Positions 9,483-17,998 of a stretch of DNA of 64,000 nt are shown here, piece after piece. Both the position numbers and the translations under genes were made by a program. The DNA lies in IMG/VR virus record IMGVR_UViG_3300026488_000022, positions 16,615 to 80,614 of that record; one strand, 5' to 3'. How positions within the stretch are numbered: the first letter of the stretch is position 1; each line of letters begins with the position of its first letter. The stretch comes from a virus. The notes below the pieces were generated by a model. The model was not told the DNA's origin, searched no databases, and worked only from the letters and a program-made list of their open reading frames with translations.

Positions 9483-9696
9483 TTGAATTTTCCTTTAATT
9501 TTGATTTTTCATAACTTCTTCCAGCAATCCAAGCTATCGGAATACCCACAGCAATTGTAGTCCATAAACTTATCAAACTTTCTTTTAAATTTAAAACCCC
9601 AAAACCTTCAAGCAAAGTAATTAACGCACTAAAACACAGAACAAACCAAGACATTAAAGGTCTTGATGTGTTTCTAATTAATTCGACTTTATTCAT
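9475..9696 (-). CDS. Probable holin
   Basis: A 73-residue protein with two hydrophobic segments (about 14-35 and 42-60) and a charged tail ending in RSYEKSKLKE. It overlaps the protease gene by 8 bases and the i-spanin gene by 8, forming a lysis cassette. The layout resembles small 3TM-type phage holins. A second holin candidate lies at 28196-28507. No endolysin was found beside either. Confidence 0.65.
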   Translation of the reverse strand: MNKVELIRNTSRPLMSWFVLCFSALITLLEGFGVLNLKESLISLWTTIAVGIPIAWIAGRSYEKSKLKENSNV

Positions 9697-11104
9697 CTAA
9701 CTTAAGTTTCTCGTTAATAGTTTTTTCTATTTCCGTATAAACCTCAAACAATAAATTCACATCTTCTTTTTCTTTTAAAAATTTTAAAATTTCATCTTTT
9801 GTTAGTGCTTTTTCACTATTAACAGATTTTTTATTTCCTTGGTCATCTCTATCTGCAAAATACTTTTTCATAAAAGCTAATAGTTTTGCAACCTCACTTC
9901 TACCTATAATAAAATCATAAACATTTCCATCATCTTTAACATATCTTCTAATTCTATAACCTAAAGGTGGGTTAGGATAAGCTGTTAAAACACTGTTTTC
10001 AGTTACATTAACAATCAACTCACCTTGTTCTCCTCCTTGTAACTGACTTCCCTCCTCTGCACCTTGTGCATCACTAATAATTTGATTTACTTTATCTTTT
10101 CCTAAATTTGTAGTTCCTCCACGTTTAGCTTTTGTTTGCATATTTTCAACCTCCTTAATTTCAGAATAAACTTTTTCTACTTGTGACTCAAATTCTTTTA
10201 CCATATCTTGTAATTCTTGTGGTATTTCTCCTATCAGTTCCTGTTTTAACATTTCTTTATAATGTTTTAAAAGATGCCTTGCGGCATCTCTTTTTTCAAC
10301 AGCACTAATATTAGGATTGTTTCTTGCACCTCTTAGTGCTTGATAAGCCGCAATCACACCATTTTTATTAACTATTAAATCTTCACCTTGTAATTCGTGA
10401 TGAGGAAACTTCCAAGTACTTCTAAGTTCTGGGTCTCCTACAACTAAATACGCTTCTTTAATATAGTTTAATTTACCCATTTCAGCTAATTTTTGTCCTA
10501 AAGCAGTCTTATCTACTTCTGACCAAGGTTTAGTACTAATTACGTTATTTTTTATTGCTTTTTCTTTCATTTTTTTATTTCCTTTCTTATTGTAATTTTG
10601 TCTTGTTGAAAGCAAACAAACTCCACTTTCACAAGGACTGCTTTCTAAAACATTAAACAAGCTATCTTGATTATCTGGTATTGAAACGATACTAACTTCA
10701 TAAAGCTCAATTTTAGTCCAATACCAGATACCATTCACCTCTTTGTATTCAAGCCCTCTAAATCCAATTGAAAAAGCCTTTAAAATACCCTCTTTTACAG
10801 CTAAATAAACTTTTGGGTTTAAATCTTTATAAACAACAGCCTCAATTTCAAGCCCTTGAGCATTTAAATTAATATTAGTAACTTTACCAACAACATCACT
10901 TGGATTATGCTGATAAAGCAAAATAGGATTTTTCATATAGTTTTTTAAATCGTAACTTTCAGGCAAAACACTTTCGTCACTTCTATCAATAACCAAATTA
11001 CCGTTATCGTCGATATAACGATTAGCATATCCTTTTATTGTTATTTTTTCATCAGTAACTTCTGTTGAAAATTCTTTTATAATCAAATTTAAGTTTTTAT
11101 CCAT
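9689..11104 (-). CDS. Prohead protease with C-terminal extension
   Basis: 471 residues. Residues 1-165 match the HK97-type prohead serine protease: a His in YQHNP (about H66) and a Ser in AFSIGF (about S112), followed by the ELYEVSIVSIPDN strand. Residues about 185-320 hold a second module (PWSEVDKTALGQKLA to RHLLKHYKEM) that I have seen on other phage proteases. A Gln/Glu-rich tail follows. The ATG at 11104 is used rather than the adjacent TTG at 11107, because AAGGAG lies 5 bases upstream. It processes the capsid protein at 7615-8823. It is preceded by element B. Confidence 0.88.
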   Translation of the reverse strand: MDKNLNLIIKEFSTEVTDEKITIKGYANRYIDDNGNLVIDRSDESVLPESYDLKNYMKNPILLYQHNPSDVVGKVTNINLNAQGLEIEAVVYKDLNPKVYLAVKEGILKAFSIGFRGLEYKEVNGIWYWTKIELYEVSIVSIPDNQDSLFNVLESSPCESGVCLLSTRQNYNKKGNKKMKEKAIKNNVISTKPWSEVDKTALGQKLAEMGKLNYIKEAYLVVGDPELRSTWKFPHHELQGEDLIVNKNGVIAAYQALRGARNNPNISAVEKRDAARHLLKHYKEMLKQELIGEIPQELQDMVKEFESQVEKVYSEIKEVENMQTKAKRGGTTNLGKDKVNQIISDAQGAEEGSQLQGGEQGELIVNVTENSVLTAYPNPPLGYRIRRYVKDDGNVYDFIIGRSEVAKLLAFMKKYFADRDDQGNKKSVNSEKALTKDEILKFLKEKEDVNLLFEVYTEIEKTINEKLKLDE

Positions 11105-11128
11105 CAAAACTCCTTAAAACTTTTATAT

Positions 11129-11136
11129 TATATCGT
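11129..11136 (-). promoter_or_regulatory. Late promoter box (ACGATATA) of protease-capsid unit
   Basis: ACGATATA on the minus strand, 25 bases upstream of the protease ATG. It forms the left end of element B. Confidence 0.5.
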
Positions 11137-11275
11137 CTTAAAAAATTCTATTATAATATATAAATAACTTTAAGGGTTTGGACACTTTGGACAGTAACAA
11201 AAAGCCCTAAAATTCGGACTTTTAACAACTTGCAAACATTTATAATTAGTAAAAAATATCATTTCGGCGGTCAAG
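11129..11275 (-). repeat. Dispersed regulatory element, copy B
   Basis: Same order as copy A: hairpin (11200-11223), TTTGGACAC/TTTGGACAG direct repeats (11177-11194), TATAAT box (11150-11155), late box. The match stops after GGCGGTCAAGA at 11275, so this copy lacks the plus-strand promoter and moron leader. Confidence 0.75.
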
Positions 11276-11307
11276 AGGTTTTTATAAAAAGAGAGAAAAG
11301 AAAAGAT

Positions 11308-11805
11308 TTATACTCCAACAAAAGCGTGGTTAATAAACACAATCAATTGGTCTTGGTCAGTAACATCAAAAGCCTCATCAAATAAAAAATGGTTTAAAGC
11401 TTCAGTAGGATTATCTGGGTCATCTACTAAAGCACCTTCTATAACTCCATTTGCGACTACTTCACCTACGTCATATGTTATTTTATATGTTATAACATTT
11501 TCCCCTCCATTAGTATTTCCTTCATCTGTATAGTTTCTTTGGGGGAAACCACTATCGACAATTCTTGAACTTGGGTCTATATAAGCATTAACATCAGTAT
11601 CGTCTTTTGTAGGGTTTGAACTATCCGTTCCTAACCTTAAATATAAAGTATCTAATGAACTTGTTTCACCTATAATTTTTTTAGCATAATGAATATCCCC
11701 AGCATTTGTTACTATATTATGCCCTTTAATTATTTTTTCTTTTCCTGTTTTTTTATTAATTATTTTTACTAAAATATTATCTTTTACAATTCCTTTTACT
11801 AACAC
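11308..11805 (-). CDS. Putative virion structural protein, 165 aa
   Basis: Begins with GTG at 11805, after AAAGGAG at 7-base spacing. Residues about 28-60 (HNIVTNAGDIHYAKKIIG) resemble a pattern I associate with phage tail-associated proteins. The sequence is beta-rich and acidic with no membrane segment. It has its own late box and sits between the tail chaperones and the displaced head block. A structural role is inferred from context; the specific function is unknown. Confidence 0.6.
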   Translation of the reverse strand: MLVKGIVKDNILVKIINKKTGKEKIIKGHNIVTNAGDIHYAKKIIGETSSLDTLYLRLGTDSSNPTKDDTDVNAYIDPSSRIVDSGFPQRNYTDEGNTNGGENVITYKITYDVGEVVANGVIEGALVDDPDNPTEALNHFLFDEAFDVTDQDQLIVFINHAFVGV

Positions 11806-11831
11806 TTTAAAACTCCTTTAATCTTTACATT

Positions 11832-11839
11832 TATATCAG
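11832..11839 (-). promoter_or_regulatory. Late promoter box (CTGATATA)
   Basis: CTGATATA on the minus strand, 27 bases upstream of the GTG at 11805. It overlaps the stop codon of the preceding chaperone gene. Confidence 0.5.
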
Positions 11840-12519
11840 AAACTGCTTTCTTTGTTGTTTTTTTGTAATTCTTTCATTTCCTCTTGTTGTATCTTATCAT
11901 AAAGTTTTAAACTTGCTAAATAAAAAAATTTAGTCTGGTCGTATAAACCGCCCTCATCTGGTAGAAAACCTTTTTCAAAAGCGTTATAACATTCAATAGC
12001 TTCTGCAATTAACTTTTTATCTACATCATAAATAGGACAATATGTATAGACTTTATCTCCAACATAAACTTTAAAATCTTTTTTCTTGTTTTTTTCTCCT
12101 CTAAAACCACAATTTCTAACTCTATCAAGTCTTTTTGCTTTACAAACTTCACATTTCCAAGTTTCAGCTTTAAATTTACTATCAAAATAAATATCAATAC
12201 TATCATAAAGTTTATTTAGCACCTCTAAAGTAACATCGCTCACTTCAAAAATAAACTTACCTACTTCTTTAATAGTATCTGAAGATAAAAAAGAGAAAGG
12301 CAATTCAACTCCCTTTTTATCTTCTATTTTTACAACTGAAAATTTAAGAGCGTAATAATATAATTTTAAAACCTCACCGTTTAACATATAAGGCTCAAGT
12401 GAGTTAATTTCCCTATAAGATAACGTTCTTAGCATTAATTCTAAATTAGGTTGAGAATTTGGAGTAATAAAGTGAATTACCTTATGACTTTTAACATTAT
12501 TTATCATCCTCTTCTTCAC
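11836..12519 (-). CDS. Probable second tail assembly chaperone-type protein
   Basis: 227 residues from a GTG at 12519, or 223 from an ATG at 12507. It overlaps the end of the first chaperone gene by 23 bases. Position, between tail tube and tape measure in canonical order, matches the G/GT chaperone pair. It has an unusual cysteine group (WKCEVC at about 122, then RNCGF and YCP), possibly a zinc site. Whether it is made independently or as a frameshift fusion cannot be told: the overlap shows no obvious heptanucleotide slip site. Confidence 0.55.
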   Translation of the reverse strand: MKKRMINNVKSHKVIHFITPNSQPNLELMLRTLSYREINSLEPYMLNGEVLKLYYYALKFSVVKIEDKKGVELPFSFLSSDTIKEVGKFIFEVSDVTLEVLNKLYDSIDIYFDSKFKAETWKCEVCKAKRLDRVRNCGFRGEKNKKKDFKVYVGDKVYTYCPIYDVDKKLIAEAIECYNAFEKGFLPDEGGLYDQTKFFYLASLKLYDKIQQEEMKELQKNNKESSF

Positions 12520-12907
12520 CTAAGTAAAGTTTTGCATTTTCTGGGTCTTTAGAAATTCCTACAATTACATTTGCAATTTCAGTTATAAATGAAATAGGAA
12601 GATAATTTAAAGTTTCATCAGAAATACCGATAGTATCCCTATTAATAGGAATTTCTCTATTTCTCTCATCAAGTAAATTCCTCCAATCTACTATTCCTCT
12701 TTTGCAAACTTCCCAATTATAAGAACCGGTAGAAACACTAATACTTTCATCTTTATTTAACCTAACCATTTTATCTTCAATCTCAATGAGTTCTTTTGGA
12801 GTTAAAGGTCTAATTTCAACTGTAAAAGGGTCTTTTTCTCCTCTTTCTAAGATAGGAACATATCTATAAGTTATATCCTTTTTAGCTCTATCAATTCTAA
12901 TTGCCAT
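12497..12907 (-). CDS. Tail assembly chaperone
   Basis: 136 residues with the pattern of phage tail assembly chaperones: an N-terminal strand region with EIRPLTPKELIEIEDK, then TGSYNWEVCKRGIVDW, ending in a helical ISFITEIANVIVGIS segment. It lies immediately downstream of the tail tube gene and is followed by an overlapping second frame, as in many siphoviruses. It has no late box of its own and probably depends on read-through from the tail tube unit. Confidence 0.75.
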   Translation of the reverse strand: MAIRIDRAKKDITYRYVPILERGEKDPFTVEIRPLTPKELIEIEDKMVRLNKDESISVSTGSYNWEVCKRGIVDWRNLLDERNREIPINRDTIGISDETLNYLPISFITEIANVIVGISKDPENAKLYLGEEEDDK

Positions 12908-12953
12908 TTATTATCCTTTATTAATTAAATTTAGTTAATAAAGCACACAAAAA

Positions 12954-14279
12954 TTATTTGTGTGCTAAATAGAATGCCTCACCTAAAACTGGATGTTCAT
13001 ATGCCTCAAACTCAAGTTTATTTGCAAGAACACCATCATCATCTTCTACACTTACACTTGTGTATTTGATATATGGTAACCAAATTGCAAATTTATGTTT
13101 TTGTGTTTCATCGTCAGTTTCAGTTTTCATTTCAAGGAAAAACTCTGCTGTTTGATTATTTTTGAATTTGTTAAGCTCATCCCAATTTTCAAAAGTAACA
13201 GTCATACTACCTTTAACTGTTTTTTTAGTGATAATTTTCCTCATAATACCAGAACTTGTAATAGCCTCTCTATCAGAAACTTGATTTTCGATTGTTATTT
13301 CAACATCTTTACCTTCATAAGTTTTACCATCAACTGTAAGAACTGCATTTTTACCAACATATGGTATTGTTGTTAAATATTGATTTGAAAGCAAAGGTTC
13401 ATTTTCTGCTGTTTCAAAAGAACTTGCTCCTAAATCAATTGACAATGTTGCAATATCTGCAACAGGAAAACTAAATTTAACTGAATTTGGAACTGCACCT
13501 TTTAGTGTTAAACTTCTACTATCAGTCTCATCACACCCATACATCAATTTAACAGCTAAAGATTGTTCCTGACCACAAGGCTTAGCGAGTTTATATAAAA
13601 CAGCATCCCCTGTTTCGCCTTCTTGAACTTCGTAGATTTGATAAGCAACATTACTAACAACATCAATTGTGAATTTATCTCCTACTGCAAAGTCAGTAGA
13701 GCCACTAACAATTTTAAATTTAATAATACCGTTGTCATAATCAACACCTGTTGTTGCCTCAGCTTGTGTGCCACTTTCAGTTCCTTCAACACTCCAAACC
13801 TCAGCACCTGCTGTATCTGCATTTATACACTCAATAGTCCAAGTTTCAGTTTTAATAGTGTCTTCATAATACCCAAAATTAGTTAAGTTACCGTCCCCTG
13901 TGTTTCCACTATCAGCTGTGATAGTACTTTCAACTTGAGGGGCTTTGTTTGCTCTAATTACAGCCCCTGTACCAGACCCTGCCTCTTCTCTAATACCTAA
14001 TGCTACTTCTAAAACTACATTACCTGCTAAATCATTACTTCCATCTCCTAATGGAATTAGCTCAAATGCTAATGTCCCACTACCAAATTCTTTACCCGGT
14101 AATGCAGGAGCAGTAATATAAGAGTTTCTTACAACTTTTCTTTCAATAACGTCAATTTCTGGTTTTAATGCACTATCAGATGTAACTTCAACAACATCAC
14201 TGTCTGTAAATGTACCACCTTTATTAAATTCTGCTTCTTTAATAACCGCATAAAGAGTAGATAAAGTTTTATATGCCAT
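12954..14279 (-). CDS. Major tail tube protein
   Basis: 441 residues, upstream of the chaperones and tape measure as expected for the tube subunit. N-terminal and C-terminal parts (about 1-110 and 215-441) look like a tail tube fold. Residues about 118-212 are an inserted module with TETWTIEC, WSVEGTESG, YDNGIIKF and VGDKFTIDV, shared with two other structural proteins here. The downstream SNVAYQIYEVQEGETG stretch is also shared with the paralogue at 15303-17024. It has its own late box (14311-14318). Confidence 0.82.
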   Translation of the reverse strand: MAYKTLSTLYAVIKEAEFNKGGTFTDSDVVEVTSDSALKPEIDVIERKVVRNSYITAPALPGKEFGSGTLAFELIPLGDGSNDLAGNVVLEVALGIREEAGSGTGAVIRANKAPQVESTITADSGNTGDGNLTNFGYYEDTIKTETWTIECINADTAGAEVWSVEGTESGTQAEATTGVDYDNGIIKFKIVSGSTDFAVGDKFTIDVVSNVAYQIYEVQEGETGDAVLYKLAKPCGQEQSLAVKLMYGCDETDSRSLTLKGAVPNSVKFSFPVADIATLSIDLGASSFETAENEPLLSNQYLTTIPYVGKNAVLTVDGKTYEGKDVEITIENQVSDREAITSSGIMRKIITKKTVKGSMTVTFENWDELNKFKNNQTAEFFLEMKTETDDETQKHKFAIWLPYIKYTSVSVEDDDGVLANKLEFEAYEHPVLGEAFYLAHK

Positions 14280-14310
14280 TTTACCTTCCTTTTATTTATT
14301 CTACAAAAAT

Positions 14311-14318
14311 TATATCGG
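14311..14318 (-). promoter_or_regulatory. Late promoter box (CCGATATA) of tail tube gene
   Basis: CCGATATA on the minus strand, 32 bases upstream of the tail tube ATG and just after the stop of the 325-aa gene. Confidence 0.55.
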
Positions 14319-14325
14319 ATAGGTA

Positions 14326-15303
14326 TTATTCACCTTCGATAATACCTTCACCTGCTAATTTTATCGGACTTTTCACCACAGGATTTAACACCCTGTATTT
14401 TACATTCAATTTATCAAAACCTTCTTCTGTTATTATTTTAGTTTCTATTATTTCAATTTCTGGTAATTCTATACCATAAGAAAATTGAACATTTTTATTA
14501 TTAATTTCAAAAAATGACACTTCTTTACTTAGATAATCAATTTCAGCTAAATTTAAAGTTCTGTTAAAAAATCTTGTCTGGTCAAATAAAGCCTTAGTAT
14601 AAGATTTATTACTCATAGGAGGCAAGAAAGCATAATTTCTTTTTGCACATAAAATATAAGATACTTTTACTCCGTTTTCAAATTCAATTGTTAGTTTATT
14701 TTGATAAAGCTCTTTTAAACCTACAAAATATAAAAATTCAATATTAAATACTTTTTCGGTATTAGGATTTATTACATCTCCTATATTAATACCTTTAATT
14801 TGAATACCATAAACATTTAACAAATTAATACTTTTAACTTTTAAATCTTCCTTATAACCATTAACAAACTTAACTTCAACAACTTTACTAATATCATCAG
14901 TTAAATCCACTTCAACCCAAAAATTGCCTTTAAAAACACCTTTACTCCAGATTAAATTTTCTTTTAAAGTATCCTTAATAAGATAAAAATTGTCTTTTAT
15001 TTCTGTCTGAATAATTTTGTTTTCTAATTTATAACCATAAACTGTTAATTTTTTAAGTTTTTGTTGAGGTTTAACAAAATAAGTAGAATATAAAACACTA
15101 TAATAATTACAATTTTTTAAATTAATTTTATAATTGCAACTTTTAACAGAAGTTACATTTCCTTCTAAGGCTTTTAATAACTTATAAGAAACACTTTCAT
15201 TAATACTTTCGTTTTCTAAATTATAAACTCTTAATTTTGCATTAACAAAATTTTTATCACCTATATTTGTGTTTTCATTTATATACTTATTTATAGTAGC
15301 CAT
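14326..15303 (-). CDS. Putative minor tail protein, 325 aa
   Basis: Starts at an ATG overlapping the stop of the tube paralogue (TAATG), with AAGGA 7 bases upstream, so translation is coupled. The sequence is beta-rich. Near residue 237 it has SYTKALFDQTRFFNRTLNLA, which resembles the closing strand of LamG domains (DDVRIFNR...L). The LamG domain of the preceding protein ends without that strand, so the two may form one composite surface feature. That is inference; no family is recognised. Confidence 0.55.
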   Translation of the reverse strand: MATINKYINENTNIGDKNFVNAKLRVYNLENESINESVSYKLLKALEGNVTSVKSCNYKINLKNCNYYSVLYSTYFVKPQQKLKKLTVYGYKLENKIIQTEIKDNFYLIKDTLKENLIWSKGVFKGNFWVEVDLTDDISKVVEVKFVNGYKEDLKVKSINLLNVYGIQIKGINIGDVINPNTEKVFNIEFLYFVGLKELYQNKLTIEFENGVKVSYILCAKRNYAFLPPMSNKSYTKALFDQTRFFNRTLNLAEIDYLSKEVSFFEINNKNVQFSYGIELPEIEIIETKIITEEGFDKLNVKYRVLNPVVKSPIKLAGEGIIEGE

Positions 15304-17024
15304 TACAATTTCCTTGCTAAATTACCTATTTTAAATATCTTATCAGTTAAATCAATATCAGGTAGATATCCCCACAAAACTTTTTCACTATTAACATAAA
15401 CTTCTACATATTTTTCTTCTTTATAAAAGATAAGTGTATAAAAAAGCCACTCTTGTAAATTATATTTTTTATCACTTATAGTTTGCCCATCTAAATAAAT
15501 ATAATTTCCATTTTTAACAATATAAACATAGATTTTTCCGTTTGGGTGCATTCCTAAGCCAAGTCCGTTTTGCTCTTCATAATTACTTAAAATTAAACGT
15601 TCATAACCATTCAAATAAAACCAGCCACTAACGGAAAAATCGCTATTAGGAATAGGAACATTTGTTTTTACCCCCGAATAACCTTCTAAAACCACTGCTT
15701 TATGTAGATAACCTTTTTCATAATAACCGGGATATTCCTCATTAATCCATTCCCCTAAATAAACTTCTTCTTCATCGTTTAAATTTTCTTCAAACCTAAA
15801 CAATCCTACACAACTACCATCACCAAAAATATCTTTTATTTTTTCAGTTCCTTCTTGTTTATAATGCCCTACTAAAACTTCTGAACTTATACTATAATAT
15901 AAAGAGGCTTTAAAATCATTACTTAAAGCTTCTTTAATTAAATCAAAACATTTAATATCAGTTACAAATTCACCGTATCCGATTTTATCAACTACTTCAA
16001 AATCTTTTATTCCGTTTTTACTATTTATAGTATTAATCTCTTTTAATTTATTTTCTAAAACAAATTGAAACCTCTCAACATTATAATTTTCACCAGAAAT
16101 ATTAAAACAACCATATTGTTGATAAATTTCAGTCAAAAATACCTCTCTAAAAGGCTCTCTTAAAAATTCATTCTTATGAAATATATATTCAGGAGATTTT
16201 AATTCAAATATGAGTTCAGGAGTATTATTAACATCAAACAACATAGTAAATTTAGAAACAACAGCTTTTTTTAATTCAATCGCACAAGTGTCGTCTCCAC
16301 AATAATATCCCATTAATAAATCAACCTTCGGTAACTCACTACATTTCATTGAAGGTTTATATAAAAAAGCACTTCCTAATTCTCCTGCTTGTACTTCATA
16401 AATCTGACAAGCTACATTTGAAGTTATATTTATTGTAAAATAATCACCAACATTGTATTCAAATTCGTCTGAAATTAAAACTTTAATAATTTCATTAAAA
16501 TAATCTTTTCCTGTTATGGCATTGTGTTTCCAACCACTTTCACTACCATAAACAGACCACTTTTTATCTCCTAAATATTCAAATGTCCAAACTTCAGTTT
16601 TTACATTAAAAGCAACATAATCTAATAATTGAACTTTTTTATTAATGCTTTCTATTGTATCACTCTCTATTTCATATTCAATTCTCGGATATTTATTAGC
16701 ATTTAAAATCCCTCCACTACTAATACCGGGTATCTGCCTTTCTCCAAAGACACTATAAAAAAGCTCATTATTCACATTATCAAAAACTTTATTATAAACA
16801 AAAGGTAAAAGAGATGTTTTAACGATAGCTGACCCGTTGCTTTTTCCTAAAACTTTCTTTTTATCAAAAAAATAAGTTTTACTTTTATTTCTGTCAATTT
16901 TAGTAAAATCAATATTTACTAAACTTCCGCTTTTAAATTCAATCAAGTCATTAGCAACAAAAAAATCATTACGTTCATTATCACTTCTTTTAACTGCTAT
17001 TATTTTAACTGACTCTTTTTTCAA
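15303..17024 (-). CDS. Tail tube paralogue fused to a LamG-like domain
   Basis: 573 residues from a TTG at 17024, with AAAGGA 6 bases upstream. Residues about 115-300 align by eye with the major tail tube protein: TEVWTFEY, KWSVYGSESG, VGDYFTINI, then NVACQIYEVQAGELGSAFLY and a CGDD stretch. Residues about 385-573 form a LamG/concanavalin-like domain (GSCVGLFRFEENLNDE, DFSVSGWFYLNG, EWLFYTLIFYKEEK). It could be a minority tube subunit or an initiator/terminator ring that displays a carbohydrate-binding domain. Confidence 0.65.
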   Translation of the reverse strand: MKKESVKIIAVKRSDNERNDFFVANDLIEFKSGSLVNIDFTKIDRNKSKTYFFDKKKVLGKSNGSAIVKTSLLPFVYNKVFDNVNNELFYSVFGERQIPGISSGGILNANKYPRIEYEIESDTIESINKKVQLLDYVAFNVKTEVWTFEYLGDKKWSVYGSESGWKHNAITGKDYFNEIIKVLISDEFEYNVGDYFTINITSNVACQIYEVQAGELGSAFLYKPSMKCSELPKVDLLMGYYCGDDTCAIELKKAVVSKFTMLFDVNNTPELIFELKSPEYIFHKNEFLREPFREVFLTEIYQQYGCFNISGENYNVERFQFVLENKLKEINTINSKNGIKDFEVVDKIGYGEFVTDIKCFDLIKEALSNDFKASLYYSISSEVLVGHYKQEGTEKIKDIFGDGSCVGLFRFEENLNDEEEVYLGEWINEEYPGYYEKGYLHKAVVLEGYSGVKTNVPIPNSDFSVSGWFYLNGYERLILSNYEEQNGLGLGMHPNGKIYVYIVKNGNYIYLDGQTISDKKYNLQEWLFYTLIFYKEEKYVEVYVNSEKVLWGYLPDIDLTDKIFKIGNLARKL

Positions 17025-17025
17025 A

Positions 17026-17433
17026 TCAAATCCTTTTAATATACCTAACTTCTATATCTATCTTTGCAATAGCATAAGGATGAACTATCCCACCTTCTCT
17101 TTTCATACTACTCACTGTCATATCAACAACACCCATAGGTTGCCATCTAATATCCTCTACAACCTCATAAACAACATCAATTAAATCACTTAATATATCC
17201 TCATATTTATTTCTATGTTGTTTATTAAACACATAAACACTAATGTTACCAATATAATAAGCTTTTCTATTTGTTAAATTGTCTCTTTCTTTTTCCTCAC
17301 TTTCATAAATCACACTAACAGCCGGAAATCTGTCTATTTGAGACCATAAAGGAACTATATTTTTATAAAACTTAACAAACAAATTCTTATCTTTTAAGCC
17401 TTGGACTATTTTCTCTACAATTTCTTTTCTCAT
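17026..17433 (-). CDS. Putative tail terminator/tail completion protein
   Basis: 135 residues, in the slot between a gp10-like protein and the tube genes where siphoviruses encode the tail terminator. The beta-alpha pattern (FPAVSVIYESEE, AYYIGNISVYVFN, AIAKIDIEVRYI) fits that family. Its ATG overlaps the stop of the 28-codon microgene (ATGA). Confidence 0.55.
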   Translation of the reverse strand: MRKEIVEKIVQGLKDKNLFVKFYKNIVPLWSQIDRFPAVSVIYESEEKERDNLTNRKAYYIGNISVYVFNKQHRNKYEDILSDLIDVVYEVVEDIRWQPMGVVDMTVSSMKREGGIVHPYAIAKIDIEVRYIKRI

Positions 17434-17516
17434 AATGAAAACCCTTTTAAAAATTCAATACATAACATCAATAAAATTACAAAATAAAATAAATTAGTAC
17501 TTTTTTTAATTATCAT
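17430..17516 (-). CDS. 28-aa membrane microprotein
   Basis: A 28-codon frame reading MIIKKSTNLFYFVILLMLCI and onward, essentially one membrane helix with a basic start. Its ATG overlaps the upstream stop as ATGA and its own stop overlaps the next ATG as ATGA. An AAGGAG site lies 5 bases upstream. Double overlap plus a strong ribosome site argues for real translation. Function unknown; coupling translation of the tail terminator is one possible role. Confidence 0.6.
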   Translation of the reverse strand: MIIKKSTNLFYFVILLMLCIEFLKGFSL

Positions 17517-17998
17517 ATCAGCTCCTTAGACTCTTTTAAAATCAATTCAAATAAATCTCCTACTGAAGTGATATTACCTCTACCTTTATCAAACAAAACA
17601 TCATACATCCAATCTTTCCAATAAGGCACTTTTCCATCTTTTCTTTGGGGTTTTGCCATATCAGTAAATTTAGCATAAGGCACTCCTATTTCTGCCCAAC
17701 TATGAATTATAAAACTTTCTCCTTTTTTATAACTCTCAACCTTTGTTTTAATACTATTAACTTGATTTCCACTAATTTTATAAGTAAATCTTCTTTTTAA
17801 CGGTCTTCTTTTATGGAGGTATTCAACAGGAATAGGAGTACCTAATGCTCTTTTAAGTGCTTTTTTCCAAGCTTTTAAATCTAAATCAAGATTTTTTGCT
17901 AAAAGTTCTAATTTATGAAAAGATAAATCGGGTAATTCTTTTTTAAGCCCTACCCAAGCCTCCCCGACTGATTTTTTTATCCTCACATTAGCTATCAT
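17513..17998 (-). CDS. HK97 gp10-like tail completion protein
   Basis: 161 residues with basic N-terminal helices and a C-terminal strand region containing SFIIHSWAEIGVPYAKFTDM, reminiscent of head-tail joining proteins that end with an 'ehG...py...' pattern. It is coupled by overlap to the connector gene upstream and to the microgene downstream. The call rests mainly on position between connector and tail terminator. Confidence 0.55.
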   Translation of the reverse strand: MIANVRIKKSVGEAWVGLKKELPDLSFHKLELLAKNLDLDLKAWKKALKRALGTPIPVEYLHKRRPLKRRFTYKISGNQVNSIKTKVESYKKGESFIIHSWAEIGVPYAKFTDMAKPQRKDGKVPYWKDWMYDVLFDKGRGNITSVGDLFELILKESKELI

